Assembly: GCA_009602725.1 (NCBI GenBank)
Contig: WELB01000002.1
Location: 848,151-912,150 of the forward strand
Length of the DNA stretch: 64,000 nt
Origin: Spirogloea muscicola
Lineage: Eukaryota > Streptophyta > Zygnematophyceae > Spirogloeales > Spirogloeaceae
Direction of reading: 5' to 3'
Shown here: positions 33,300 to 48,744 of the stretch, piece by piece
Layout of the letters: each line of letters starts with the position of its first letter
How positions within the stretch are numbered: position 1 is the stretch's first letter
Position numbers and translations under genes: made by a program
Notes under the pieces: model-generated
The model's input: only the letters and a program-made list of their open reading frames with translations
What the model was told of the DNA's origin: nothing
Databases searched by the model: none

Positions 33300-35627
33300 C
33301 TGTACCTACTGACTACTGCCTCGACAAGACCGGACGGGGGAGCAAGGCCATCTCTCCCTTCCATCTCTCCGCAAGCCCCCCGCTGGAGAGCGACGTAGCG
33401 CCGCCGCCGCCGCAGCCGCCGGCGAGGGCACGGAGGGCACGGCGCGCGCCGCGCAGGCCAGGGTGGCCAGGGGGGCCGAAGCGGCGAGAGGCCCCCCAAA
33501 TACCCGGCGGGGGGAGACGGACGACTGTGAGGGCTTGGGAGGGCGAGTGACGCGGCGGCCTCGGGTGAGCAGGGCTTGGATCTGGATGCCCACTCCTCGC
33601 TCTCGCCGGTGGATCGGCGGCGAGACGAGGCGGGTTTGCAGCCGGACGGGACGGAGGCCGGCTCGGAGGCGATGGGGAGGGAGGTCGGATGGGACCTCCC
33701 CGGTGGAGCTCGAGATGAGGGTGGAGGCGTCCCTGGCGCGCCTCGAGCTCAACCCCCGCTTCACGCGCCGGCTGGGCTCCAAGACCCTCCCGGAGCTCCT
33801 GGCAGGCTCGGCGCTATGGCTTTTACCAGTCCAGGGTGGAGGAGGTGCTTGCCGCCGCTGAGGAGGTGCCGGCTGGCGAGAGGCCAGGTAGCTGGGCAAG
33901 GCGGTCAGGAGGAGAGACGGGCGCTGGCGCTGGGACGGGAGAGGAGTTCGACGAGACCATGCGCCTCTCAGCAGCCGAGGAGGCTGCCGCGGGTGGCGAC
34001 ACCACGGGCCCATCGGCGGCAGGGATGGGGTCCTGGGGGTGGGGATGCCAGTCAAGCGGGAGCGCCTGCTGGTGGGCCCGATCGGTCATCTCTTGCAGCT
34101 GCCAGGAAGGCAGTTCAAAAAGCGGCGCGGCCGCCAAGGTGGCGGAGCTGGTCAGCCTCCGCCGGCTGCCAGGGGAAGATGTCATGGTGATGGCTCAGGG
34201 GATGAAGCAGCTGCGCTGGGACACCGGGCGGCTGACGGAGGTGGGCGTGCGCAAAAGTCATTGGAGGTGCTGGGAGGGGGCAAGACGGGCGCCTGGCTGG
34301 AGCTGCAGGTCTTCACCACCTGCCGTCTCGAATTTACGACTGACCAGGTGGCTGAGCTCGCTGACGAGGTGGAGCGCCACCTTGCGGGAAAGGTGGTGGA
34401 GGTGGCGGCGCTAGCCAAGGGCGACGTGTGGCCGGCCGCACAGCCTCGGCAGTGGCCGTTGGCCCAGCCCAAGCAGTGGCGGGGTCCCATCAAGCCGTCC
34501 GCAGTGGCGGCTGCCGCGGTCGTGGCCGCCGGGCCGGCTGGGGCGGGCCGCTGTTTTGACTGCAACCAGCCAGGACATGTCTGGCGGGACTGCCCTTGGG
34601 GGGCCGGCATGCGGTGCGCGCACTGTGGCAAGACCGGCCATGGTGCGGATGCGTGTTGGACTGTCCACCCTGAGCAGCGGCCTGCGCACCTGCAGGCGCA
34701 TGCGGCGCCCCAGGCGGCCAGGAACTCGGCCGCAGCAGTCGTACAAGGGAGGGATGGGCAGGCGCCAGCCGCTGCCCAGGCCACCTCGTCGCGCACCGAG
34801 CTGGAGCTGGTGAAGGCAGAGCCGGCGGAGTTGCGGGCCACGCTGGCAGCCAGCGCCACGGTGGCGCATGCAGACCGGAGGCGTTGGGACGAGGAGGAGG
34901 CGGATCACCGCCTTCGATATGGCATGGGGGTGGAGGTGGTGGACGCTGGAATGGCCGGACGGCATGGGCGCAGCAGCCGGCAGCCAATAGGCGGCGTGGA
35001 TCGCCCGGCGGGCAAAGAGCACGGCTGTCGACAGGAGGAGCAGGCCTCACCCGTTGTTCTTCACACTGGTGGCAGAGGCGCTGGCGGACGGCCCAGCGGC
35101 TGTTTACTTGCAGCCTGCCGTGGTCCGGGAGGGCGTCGGTGGCGTCACTGCACATCGGCTGGCTGCTGCACTCATGCGCACGCCAGCGCACCTTCCGGGC
35201 GTGCTGGAGGGCGACGCGGCGGGTCCGAGTGAACCGTCCAAGGCCGCGTGGGGGGCAGACACCCCAATCACCTCCAAGGAATCTGGGGCTTCCGAAAGGG
35301 GCCCCTGCAGGTCGCTTCCATCCGTGCTGCCTGCACCAATTGCGGCGATATCCTTGGGTGCAGAGTCGGCGGCAGTGGCGCAGCTTCATGTACCAAGCAG
35401 TCGTGTCTTGGGGGCTGCCCATGCAGGGGGGAGCTTGTCGCTTCCCAAGCGGTGGGTGGCGGAGCGCGTGGGGGTCATCTCCAACGTGGCGCTGGCGGAA
35501 TATCGCCACGGCTTCATCACGTTCAACGGCACGGCGCTGGAGCGTGTGATGTTGGATACGGGTGCTCAGCCGGCGGTGCTCGTTCGCAGCATGGTGCGGC
35601 TGCTGGGCTTGCAGGCGCGGTCCTGCT
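33300..35627 (+). mobile_element. Gag-protease fossil of an LTR-type element, family unclear
   Basis: A long GC-rich coding relic on the plus strand carries two CCHC knuckles in a row near 34,552-34,660 (patterns C-x2-C-x4-H-x4-C, first CFDCNQPGHVWRDC, second CAHCGKTGHGADAC). Further on is an aspartic-protease-like VMLDTGAQPAVLVRSM near 35,550-35,590. No reverse transcriptase follows before the inverted duplication. It looks broken, with at least two breaks, although one stretch of nearly 400 codons (34,039-35,232) is open. The base composition differs from the chromoviruses here. Confidence 0.55.
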
Positions 35628-36010
35628 GAAACCTGCAGTCATCTCCTATTACGATAAAGACAGCGACGGGAGGTGTCTCGGCAGGTCTGCGCCTGCAGCC
35701 CCAGCAGCTCGGCCACACCATGCTGCGACCAAGCAGCACCAGCTGAGCACCCGTCCGCCGTCATTCGCTCGGGCGGCGTTCTGTTTGAACCTGATGAAGC
35801 CGTGGCGATTCTCCACCAGCGCCACGTCGGGGATGACCCCCATGCGTTCCGCCACCCACCGCTCCCCCCTGCATGGGCAGCCCCCAAGACACGAGTGCCT
35901 GGTACATGCAGCTGCGCCACTGCCGCCGACTCCGCACCCAAGGATGCAGCCGCAATTGGTGCAGGCAGCACGGATGGAAGCGACCTGCAGGGGCCCCTTT
36001 CGGAAGCCCC
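35285..36010. repeat. Inverted duplication, arms about 335 bp
   Basis: The arm at 35,285-35,626 recurs in reverse at 35,681-36,010, with a spacer of about 54 bp. Both arms keep the block GGCTTCCGAAAGGGGCCCCT, a cysteine-rich reading (ACTNCG, then CLGGCPCRGE) and the protease-like segment. The arms have diverged by scattered changes and small length differences. The palindrome is therefore not a fresh sequencing artefact. Confidence 0.75.
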
Positions 36011-36760
36011 ATTCGGGTGTGGTGACGCTTCTGCCACATTCTTTGCATGTCTGCTCACCTGGTAGTGAAGCCATGCAGGGCAGGCTACTGCTACTTCATA
36101 AAGCAGAGTCTTGGCCTGTAGGCGGAGCTGCAGGTGTGGCGGTTCGACGCGTAGTTAGCGCTATACGACAGGCACGACATCACCTCCCACCGGCCGCGAA
36201 CTGACACCTTTGGCTGCCCAGACATCGCTTGTCATACTTGAGCAGATCTTTTATCTAGGATATGCCTGACGTGAGGATGTACTTCCAGCCGAGGGGCATG
36301 CCCCCCAACAAATATGTCGTTATTTCAACATCGTGTGTCTGCTCGTTTGCAGCAAGCTTAGGCTCATGCTTTGCACCGGAAAGAGGAGCTCGACCAGAAA
36401 GTCGCTCTCCTAGAAGGGGCAAGAGCTGTGACCAGGAAACTGGTCAAGCTTCAGCTGGTTCAGAAGGGCCTTTCATTTGCGGTCCGGTGTTTGGGCATCA
36501 GCTAGCAACCTCTACATGCTGACTCGTGGTTACCGAGCGGGTCAGCTTAGCAGCAGGTGATGCACATCCGTCGATGTGCTTGCTCTCTAACTTGGCCACT
36601 CAGGCCCTCCACCACTCAACAAACGTGCCAGCGCCTCCAAGGTTTCTAGGGTCACCGAAAAAAGAAAAACAGCGAAAAACAGTCCTCGCATACCAACGAC
36701 TTCTGACTTGCACACGGTGCCTACTGGCCTTGCGGCCAATAGGCTCCAACATGAGCTAAA
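36011..36760. other. Mostly unassigned, with a LINE-like end
   Basis: A piece near 36,500-36,535 reads SNLYMLTRGY in one frame, like the LINE terminal SDLRLLTRGY, so a diverged LINE end may lie at 36,260-36,540. Before it, a frame near 36,360-36,480 reads HRKEELDQKVALLEG and LVKLQLVQKGLSFAVR, a helix-forming stretch of unknown origin. Bases 36,541-36,623 match 2,026-2,108 in reverse. Nothing else is recognised. Confidence 0.3.
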
Positions 36761-36787
36761 CGACAGCTCGTTCATATGCTTTCAAAC

Positions 36788-37111
36788 TCACGTGATATAT
36801 GCATATAATGTCACTTTTGCACTTGTCCACTTGGGGCTAGAGTCAACAAGATCTTGATACTCTGCTTCCGCTTTTGTTGCAATAATGTCCACAAAGTAGG
36901 TAGTCATGTACGGGGCCATTACTCTCTCGATCTCAATGAGAACGTCACTATGATGAACTGGTGGATTAGGGTCTTGCATGTAGGAATGGTCAACCCTGAT
37001 AGCAGGTGTGCAATTCGGGGCTTCAGAGTCCCATGATGTCTTCTCACTGTCAAGCAGCCTCATCTTGTCCAGTGAGGGCCAAGTGGTACCAAGCACTGGC
37101 ATCTCGCTCAT
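36788..37111 (-). CDS. Unrecognised 107-codon open frame downstream of ABCC
   Basis: The minus strand is open for 107 codons starting MSEMPVLGTTWPSLDKMRLL, 48 bases below the ABCC stop. It includes SDVLIEIERVMAPYMTTYFVDIIATKAEAEYQDLVD, with balanced composition and predicted helices. It could be an extra exon of an alternative ABCC 3' end, a remnant of another gene, or chance within the 3' UTR. I do not recognise it, and no splice partner was found. Confidence 0.25.
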   Translation of the reverse strand: MSEMPVLGTTWPSLDKMRLLDSEKTSWDSEAPNCTPAIRVDHSYMQDPNPPVHHSDVLIEIERVMAPYMTTYFVDIIATKAEAEYQDLVDSSPKWTSAKVTLYAYIT

Positions 37112-37159
37112 CAGCTAACCTCCCTTCGCCTGCAAGTCTCTGTCGCGTTTGTCGTGCCA

Positions 37160-42451
<5,292 letters not shown>

Positions 42452-42823
42452 NNNNNNNNNNNNNNNNNNNNNNNNNNNNNNNNNNNNNNNNNNNNNNNNN
42501 NNNNNNNNNNNNNNNNNNNNNNNNNNNNNNNNNNNNNNNNNNNNNNNNNNNNNNNNNNNNNNNNNNNNNNNNNNNNNNNNNNNNNNNNNNNNNNNNNNNN
42601 NNNNNNNNNNNNNNNNNNNNNNNNNNNNNNNNNNNNNNNNNNNNNNNNNNNNNNNNNNNNNNNNNNNNNNNNNNNNNNNNNNNNNNNNNNNNNNNNNNNN
42701 NNNNNNNNNNNNNNNNNNNNNNNNNNNNNNNNNNNNNNNNNNNNNNNNNNNNNNNNNNNNNNNNNNNNNNNNNNNNNNNNNNNNNNNNNNNNNNNNNNNN
42801 NNNNNNNNNNNNNNNNNNNNNNN
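42452..42823. other. Assembly gap, 372 Ns
   Basis: The gap begins inside an ABCC exon (coding up to 42,451) and ends inside an LTR-B copy. It therefore hides the 5' part of that exon, and the sequence on its far side is not the expected ABCC intron or exon. Confidence 0.95.
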
Positions 42824-43089
42824 CCAAGGCTCCTCGTGCTTCCCTGTGCCACCCCCCCTCCAGGGGTGTGAGCGGGTCGCCCCATGGCCTGCCAGACGGC
42901 GGGCCAAAGATCCTCCCTTGAACGGGCGGATCCTGGCGAGGAGTATTTCTGGACGGGCTGGACCCGTCTCTGGGCGGGCCTCTTGCCCGGCAAGCCAGCC
43001 CGCCACCTGGCGGGCCCACTTGTCCCAAATAGCCGGTCATGTAATGCAAATAGAGCCATGTGGCTTAACCAAACGGCTGGTTCATTACA
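42824..43089 (-). mobile_element. LTR-B, minus orientation, left part in the gap
   Basis: It contains the LTR-B block CCTCCAGGGGTGTGAGCGGG, the GGCAAGCCAGCCCGCCACC block and the LTR start (complement of TGTAATGAACC), ending at 43,089. Its first 179 bases duplicate 32,601-32,779 with about two differences. CGGTC follows at 43,090-43,094. Confidence 0.75.
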
Positions 43090-43094
43090 CGGTC

Positions 43095-43716
43095 TGTAAC
43101 GATCCAGCCGTTTGGTCATGCCACACGGTGCTGTTAGCGTTACATGACCGCTAGCCGCTTGATGGACAAGTGGGCCCGCCCAGGTGCGGGCAACTCCCGC
43201 CCGTCCTGGACTAATCCTCGCCAGGTTCCACCCTGCCAAGGGGGGACCTTGGGCCCGCCGCAAGGGCAGGCCTTGGTGCGACCCGCTCACACCCCTGGAG
43301 TTGTTCATGTTTTTTTGGGCTGGCTTTACCAGCCCCTATCCTCAACAGGCGAGCACTTTCTTCCTGGAGGGAGGGTGGCAGGGGGGAAGCACTTCGAGCC
43401 TCGGCCCGAGACCCGACATCGGTTCGGACCGGTGAAGCCCAGGAGCAGCCTTGCCGCTGCTTGCCGCCCCAGCGGCCGCCGCAGCTTGCTGCGGAGCTCG
43501 CTGCGGGGAGTCCGTGGCTGCGCCCATTGAGGGCCAGTTGCTGGCTCGCGCCCAGGAGGTGGAGTCGCCGCCGGACGGCGGCGCCACAGGGCCTGTCTTC
43601 CGCTGCGCTATGCGCTAGTGCTTTGCCGTATAGTGGGTTGGTCCCTAAAACCCCTACAGCCGAACTTAACAAGGACGACTCACCCTGACTGCGTGCGTAG
43701 GGGCGAGTTCACTACA
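43095..43716 (+). mobile_element. Solo LTR-B with 5-bp target duplication
   Basis: A 622-bp LTR runs from TGTAACGATCC to TTCACTACA, flanked by CGGTC at 43,090-43,094 and 43,717-43,721. It includes the 63-bp LINE tail insertion at 43,301-43,363, so the original is about 553 bp. The stem-loop near 43,565-43,587 is perfect in this copy. It sits head to head with a minus-strand LTR-B. Confidence 0.88.
43301..43363 (+). mobile_element. LINE tail-only insertion, 63 bp, with target duplication
   Basis: Within LTR-B, a 63-bp insert starts TTGTTCATG and contains the perfect hairpin GGGCTGGCTTTACCAGCCC. It ends GAGCACTTTCTTC, the same terminus as the 413-bp LINE at 31,113. CTGGAG flanks it at 43,295-43,300 and 43,364-43,369. 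It is an extreme 5'-truncated LINE copy and defines the 3' end of the family. Confidence 0.82.
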
Positions 43717-44248
43717 CGGTCAGACTGAAAGGATGAATAAGATTTTGGAAGACATGTTAAGGCATTCCGTGAACCCCCAGTCAGACTTGATTGGAACGAG
43801 TATCTTGCTCCAGCGCATTGTGCTTTAATTAACGCCTTTCATTACTTACCAAAACCACACCCTTCTTCCTGAATTTTGATCAGCATCTCCGATCACCTTT
43901 GCAGGTGGGGAGGCCGGATCGCTTGCCGGCTGCAGTAAGCTTCACCGGACACTCTTGGAGGCTCAGCGGAGGGCTAAGCTATTCTTGACAATTGCTCAGA
44001 ACCGGCAAAAGCAGTATGGTGATCTACGTCGCAGGTGTAACGTTCCCACCGTTAGGGCGTGCCAACGTTGCGGGAAATCTTCCAGTGTCGTCTCGTCACC
44101 GTGGGGGCGTGTCAATGGTGCCGGTCAATCCGCTGCACCCTGTGTGGCAATTCCCGATGTCGGGCTCGCTCTTCGGCGATCCGCCGCACCCCTATTCTTG
44201 ACAATTGCTCAGAACCGGCAAAAGCAGTATGGTGATCTACGTCGCAGG
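43717..44248 (+). mobile_element. Ty3/gypsy integrase relic
   Basis: A chromovirus integrase C-terminal region, with the NRQKQYGDLRRR-type block occurring twice because of a local duplication (43,980-44,405). It starts at the CGGTC target duplication of the LTR-B and ends at the LTR-A at 44,249. A broken fossil with several breaks. Confidence 0.65.
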
Positions 44249-44405
44249 TGTAACGTTCCCACCGTTAGGGCGTGCCAACGTTGCGGGAAATCTTCCAGTG
44301 TCGTCTCGTCACCGTGGGGGCGTGTCAATGGTGCCGGTCAATCCGCTGCCCCCTGTGTGGCTATACCCGATGTCGGGCTCGCTCTTGGGCGAGCCCCGCC
44401 GAGGG
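43980..44405 (+). repeat. Direct tandem duplication, period 213 bp
   Basis: The sequence from 43,980 (TATTCTTGACAATTGCTCAG) repeats from 44,193 at a 213-bp period with only a few differences, mostly near the unit ends. Each unit spans the junction of integrase-region sequence with the start of LTR-A (GCAGGTGTAACGTTCCC). The duplication therefore happened after that LTR inserted. Confidence 0.85.
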
Positions 44406-44890
44406 TGGGCCCTTGTAGCTCCCCTCGTCACACACGCTATTTCGTGTCCCCATTGTTGGGCCCGTCCTTCCGAATGTGGGCCCTGGGAACGACCCTCGTC
44501 ACACCCTCGGGGGAGGGGTGGCAGGTGGAACGCTATTTGTAGCCGGCCGAGGCCAGACTGCTCAGTCGGACCAACGCCCGAGAGAGACACAGCCCGCTGC
44601 TGCCTAGCCAGCCCCGCTTCTGCCTGCTGCTGCCGCCGCCGCCACAGCTTTGCTGCTGCCACCTGCTGCCAATCCGTCGCCGCAGCTCATCGCTGCGGGT
44701 CCTGCCGGCTCTTCGTAAGTCTATTGGTAGTGTCACCGCCCTAGGGCGGTGCCTCAGGGTTAGACTTCTGCTGCGCTCTGTGCGCGTATGTGCGTTGTCC
44801 CGTATGAGGGTTGTCTCCAAAACACCCTATGCTCGAATACAGACCAGGACACCCTGACTCTAATTGTGTGTTTAACGCAGAGATGTCACA
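44249..44890 (+). mobile_element. LTR-A, 642 bp, with target duplication
   Basis: It starts TGTAACGTTCCCACC and ends GATGTCACA, flanked by GCAGG at 44,244-44,248 and 44,891-44,895. It lacks part of the central LTR-A region. The 18-bp palindrome is intact near 44,735. Confidence 0.85.
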
Positions 44891-45420
44891 GCAGGGACGT
44901 GTCCTTCGACGTGGGTGCACAAGTGCTGTTGAGCATTAAGCACTTAACCAGTACGCACAAATTGCTGCCAAATTGGGTTGGACATTTTCGTAGTGCGCCT
45001 GGTCGGCAAGGCGCCTATGAGCTCGATAACCAGTACAATGGTATTCCACAAAATTTCCCTTGTGTCTCAGCTCGAGCTATACCATACGGATGGCCGTGTC
45101 CAATCGGCCCACCTCCTCTCGTTATTGATGGCGAGAAAGAGTCAAGTGGAGGAGATTTTCTCACTCTGGGACAAATTCCGTGGGCGTCGTAAGTCACATG
45201 ACTACCCTGTCAAGTGGCTCGGCTATGGGCCTGAACAAAATAAATGGGAACATTCGGACAATCTTGTCCATCGTCGTTCCCGCATTCAGACGCATCTGAC
45301 AGGCGGCAACGCCTCTTTCCACCGACGTCCAGTACCTTTCCGCCAGATTTTATCCCCCTGAGTTGAACCCCTGTAGTGCTTCCTGCTTGTTCCGAGGACA
45401 TGAACGTTTAAGCGGGGAGG
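44891..45420 (+). mobile_element. Ty3/gypsy integrase end, chromodomain, polypurine tract
   Basis: It encodes the VSFDVGAQVLLSIKHL block, a chromodomain relic (about 45,130-45,300) and the conserved leader plus polypurine tract ending at 45,420. A fossil fragment with several breaks. Confidence 0.7.
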
Positions 45421-46681
45421 TATGCAGTGTTTCCCCCATTCTGGGTGTGCCAACGGGGCCGGTAACCTTACGTGATCATATCGTATCTACCGTTTCTGAG
45501 TCCCAAACGGTGCAGGTAACTTTGCTACTACCACGTGTAACTTTGTACGTTTCGAGGTCCCGGGCTCCGTACCACGTGCCCATCTCTCGGGCCCCGTGCG
45601 CATGCCTCGGGCCCACGCCCTGCGGGGTGGCCGGGTGGGCCAGCTTTCCTGCAGGCCAGCGCCCTACAGGCTGGCCGCGTGGGCCAGTTCTCCGTCAGGC
45701 CAGCGCCCTGCGGACTGGCCGGGTTGGCCAGCTCGTTTGGCCTCATGGCCGCATGGCCTCGGTCCTGAGTCCTCACGGCGTCAGTCGTCTGGCTCCGTGA
45801 GCCAGGCTCTTGAAACAAAACAAAACAAAAGCAGCTACGAAGCACGCAGTAACCCCTGCTAAGCAGCCTCGGATCACAGACGCTGGGCTCCTGGAAGCGG
45901 GTTCCCTGGCCAGAGCCAGAGGCAGCAGCGAGGGCTCTGCCGGCACGCAGGTGCATCGCGGGCCATAGACCTCTGCAGCGACACGGCCAAGCGCATACAG
46001 TACACCTGTGCTAGCGACCCGGCTGCAGGAAAGTCACCGGCTCCCTGTGGAAGCGGCGGACAATGGCGTGGCGTGCGAGCTGGTTGAGCAGCTCGAGCCA
46101 CCGAGCGCCCAACGCCCCATGCGTGTCGATAGCCCGCGGGAAGAACTCGTCTTCCCGCGGGTGATCAGCATACTCGCGCTCCTGGCTCGAGCGGCGCAGG
46201 CCTCGGGTCCTGTGCGCCAGCCTCTTGCATTCATCGTGTCCCTTGTCAGGCCCGCCCCTCTGGGGGAGGGCCCTGGGGGCGACCCTCGTCACACCCTCAG
46301 GGGAGCGGTGGCAGGAGAAGTGCCATAAGTAGTAGGCCTTGGTCAGACTCCGGAGTCGGACTAACGCCGAGAGAGACAGAGCTCTGCTGCTGCCTAGCCA
46401 GCACCGGTGCTGCCTCCGCCGCCGCCGCCGCCACAGCTCTGCTGCTGCCGGCTGCTACCAGCCCGTTGCCGCAGCTCATCGCTGCGGGCCCTGCCGGCTC
46501 TCCGTAAGTCTATTGGTAGAGTCACCGCCCTAGGGCGGTGCCTCAGGTAAGACTTCCGCTGCGCTCTGTGCGCGTATGTGCGTTGGCATTCTCCTGGGGG
46601 TTGTCTCCTAAACATCCTATGCTTGAATCCAAATCAGGACATTCTGACACTGACTGTGTGATTAGGGACAGGGATGTTACA
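45421..46681 (+). mobile_element. LTR-A as 3' LTR, with LINE insertion
   Basis: It starts right after the polypurine tract and ends GGGATGTTACA. A minus-strand LINE fragment sits at about 45,811-46,197, replacing roughly 0.1 kb of LTR. The palindrome near 46,525 is intact. Beyond 46,681 the sequence is non-chromovirus. Confidence 0.75.
45811..46197 (-). mobile_element. LINE fragment inside LTR-A
   Basis: The minus strand encodes the DEFFPRAIDTHGALGARWLEL block and the YCMRLAVSLQRSMAR block. The 3' UTR ends in a run based on TTTTG repeats (plus reading AAACAAAACAAAACAAAAG). The usual hairpin tail is absent, so the 3' end is shortened. Confidence 0.65.
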
Positions 46682-47100
46682 GCCGCCACTGCCCTCTTGC
46701 CGGCCCCCGTTATTCAGCCGTCACTAGCAAGTGACGGTCTACCACACGGGCTAGTATGAGCGGTCAAATGTCCACGTCAATACCAACGAACACTGATGGT
46801 GCCGTCAAACTACAAGCAGCTGCCACCTCCCGACGCCGTTCCAGCGCCAGCGCCGTGCTATCTATCGTCACGATTCCTACTTTCGCCGCCTCAGCTCGAG
46901 GGAGAGTACTTTTATGCAATTATATATATGCACTGACCTCCCCAGTCGTCAGTCTGGGAGATGTCCTGTCTCCATGCATCTTCCAAGCTGCTCCTGCCGC
47001 ACTAACAATACGTTCCAGCCAGATGAGGTGGATAGGCATCTGCTAAGCCAGTACTGCTGTTGACGTTCCAGCCGTGTGACATACTGTTATACATACTTGC
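46682..47100. other. Unassigned sequence with a TATA-like box
   Basis: A TATATATATG-like stretch lies near 46,919-46,930. An 83-bp-spaced pair of GACGTTCCAGCCG/GTTCCAGCC words occurs near 47,015-47,070. An open frame at 46,756-47,046 has no recognisable motif. It could be a promoter or an unknown element. Confidence 0.2.
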
Positions 47101-47839
47101 AGAAGGGGTACGTGATAGAGATGGCTCTTACGAAGGTAGCGCGGGCTGTGAAAGTAGAATAAAGAGAAGAGCTCTTCCAAAGTAGACAATGGCTGTGAGA
47201 GGCTAGCCCCAAATAAGACAAGGTCTGAATGGGTCGGAAGTTGCTTATGAATTATGTGACAGAAGAAACCAATGACCTTTCCACTGTAAGCCAGTGGCTG
47301 CGAGAAGCCAGCCTGAAGGAACGGACGATGTCTGAGAGGGCCGAAGGCGCAAAAATAACCACGAAAAATAGGGAGGGGCTCTTCCAAGTCGGAAGCCATT
47401 TCTAAGGGGGCGAGGTCTGTGGAAAAGCCAGAAATACTGGACAAGGCCCAAAGGCCGGAAGGTGTTAAACAGCACAACTATGCAAGTGGCCATAGCGATG
47501 GGAGCCTGCAATTCAGAGCCCAAAGGGCAGCCCAAAAGAGGGGTGTCATGAAAGAAGCTCGTCCAAAAGGGGGCGATTGGCTTGGGATGGCCAGCCCAAA
47601 AGAGAAAGTGCCCGAAGGAGCAGAATTGCTGCAGGCAGAGGGAAAGTGAGAAGACCCAGGATAGGCCGATGGCTGCGATTGGCCAGCCCGGGGAAATAAT
47701 GAACGAGAGGAATGGAGTGTGCATGATCGAGGGGGGTTCAGCAGCCGACATCGGTGCTATGCAGCTGGACTGCAGCTCTTCCAGCTCTTCTGGGCCCTTC
47801 GATTGCTTCGTTTTATTTCTGGGCTGGCCAATCACGGCT
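47101..47839. repeat. Array of degenerate hairpin units
   Basis: Units of about 60-80 bp recur, each with a purine-rich lead (GAAGAGCTCTTCC or AGGGGC) and an imperfect palindrome of the GGCTG-n-CAGCC or GGCC-AGCC type. Examples are near 47,190, 47,290, 47,415, 47,580, 47,670 and 47,820. They resemble the LINE tail hairpin but are more diverged. The array continues right of the solo LTR (48,745-49,090). Confidence 0.45.
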
Positions 47840-47844
47840 ATTAC

Positions 47845-48739
47845 TGTAACGTTTCCGCCGTTTGAAGGTGCCAACGGCGCGCGATAACCTTACATGAGCG
47901 TAACGTATCTACCATTTGGAGTCCCAAACGGTGCGGGTAGCTTGGCTGCACTCCGTGTAGCTAAGTACGGTTCGAGGGTCCCGGGCTCCGTGCCCTGTCG
48001 GCACGCCTCGGGCTCACGCCCTGCAGGCCGGCCGGGTGGGTCAGCTCTCCCTCAGGCCGGCGCCCCGCGGGCCGACCGGATTGACCAGCTCTCCAGTCCT
48101 CATGGCTGCATGGCCTCAGTCCCTTGACCCCGTGAGCCAGGCTATTGGCCTGGCGCGCCACCTCCTTGGCGCTAGTCACTGTCCAGCGCGCCAGTCCCTT
48201 GGACTCGCGCGCCGGCCTCTTGGCGCTAGTCCCTTGGACTCGTGCTAAAGGCCACTGGCCCTGTGTGCCAGCCTGTTGTGTTTGTCGTGTCCCCTTGTCA
48301 GGCCCGCCCCTCCAAGGGAGGGCCTTGGGGCCGACCCTCGTCACACCCTCAGGGGAGGGGTGGCAGGAGAACCGCTATAAGTAGTGGGCCTTGGTCAGAC
48401 TCCGGAGTCGACCAACGCCCGAGAGAGACACAGCCCTGCTGCTGCCTAGCCAGCCCCGCTGCTGCCTGCTGCTGCCGCCGCCGCCACAGCTCTGCTGCTG
48501 CCGGCTGCTGCCAGCCCGTCGCCGCAGCTCATCGCTGCGGGCCCTGCCGGCTCTCTGTAAGTCTATTGGTAGAGTCACCGCTCTAGGGCGGTGCCTCAGG
48601 GTAAGACTTCCGCTGCGCTCTGTGCGCGTATGTGCGTTGGCGTTCTCCTGTATGAGGGTTGTCTCCAAAACACCCTATACTCGAATCCAAACCAGAACAT
48701 TCTGACTCTAACTGTGTGATTAAGAGCAGAGATGTCACA
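47845..48739 (+). mobile_element. Solo LTR-A, 895 bp, perfect target duplication
   Basis: It runs from TGTAACGTTTCC to GATGTCACA and is flanked by ATTAC at 47,840-47,844 and 48,740-48,744. TATA-like CTATAAG is near 48,375, the CTG-rich leader near 48,436-48,510 and the stem-loop near 48,576. It is the reference copy for the family, with no sign of decay. A solo LTR results from recombination between the two LTRs of an inserted element. Confidence 0.94.
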
Positions 48740-48744
48740 ATTAC

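Noticed and set aside
34182-35509. Long minus-strand frames opposite the gag-protease fossil
   Set aside because: They are GC-driven shadows. The plus strand has two well-formed CCHC knuckles, and the minus readings have no motif.
42824-44000. Search for the missing ABCC N-terminal exons right of the gap
   Set aside because: Both strands hold only LTR-B, a LINE tail and integrase-region sequence. No transmembrane exon of ABCC type was found anywhere else in the window.
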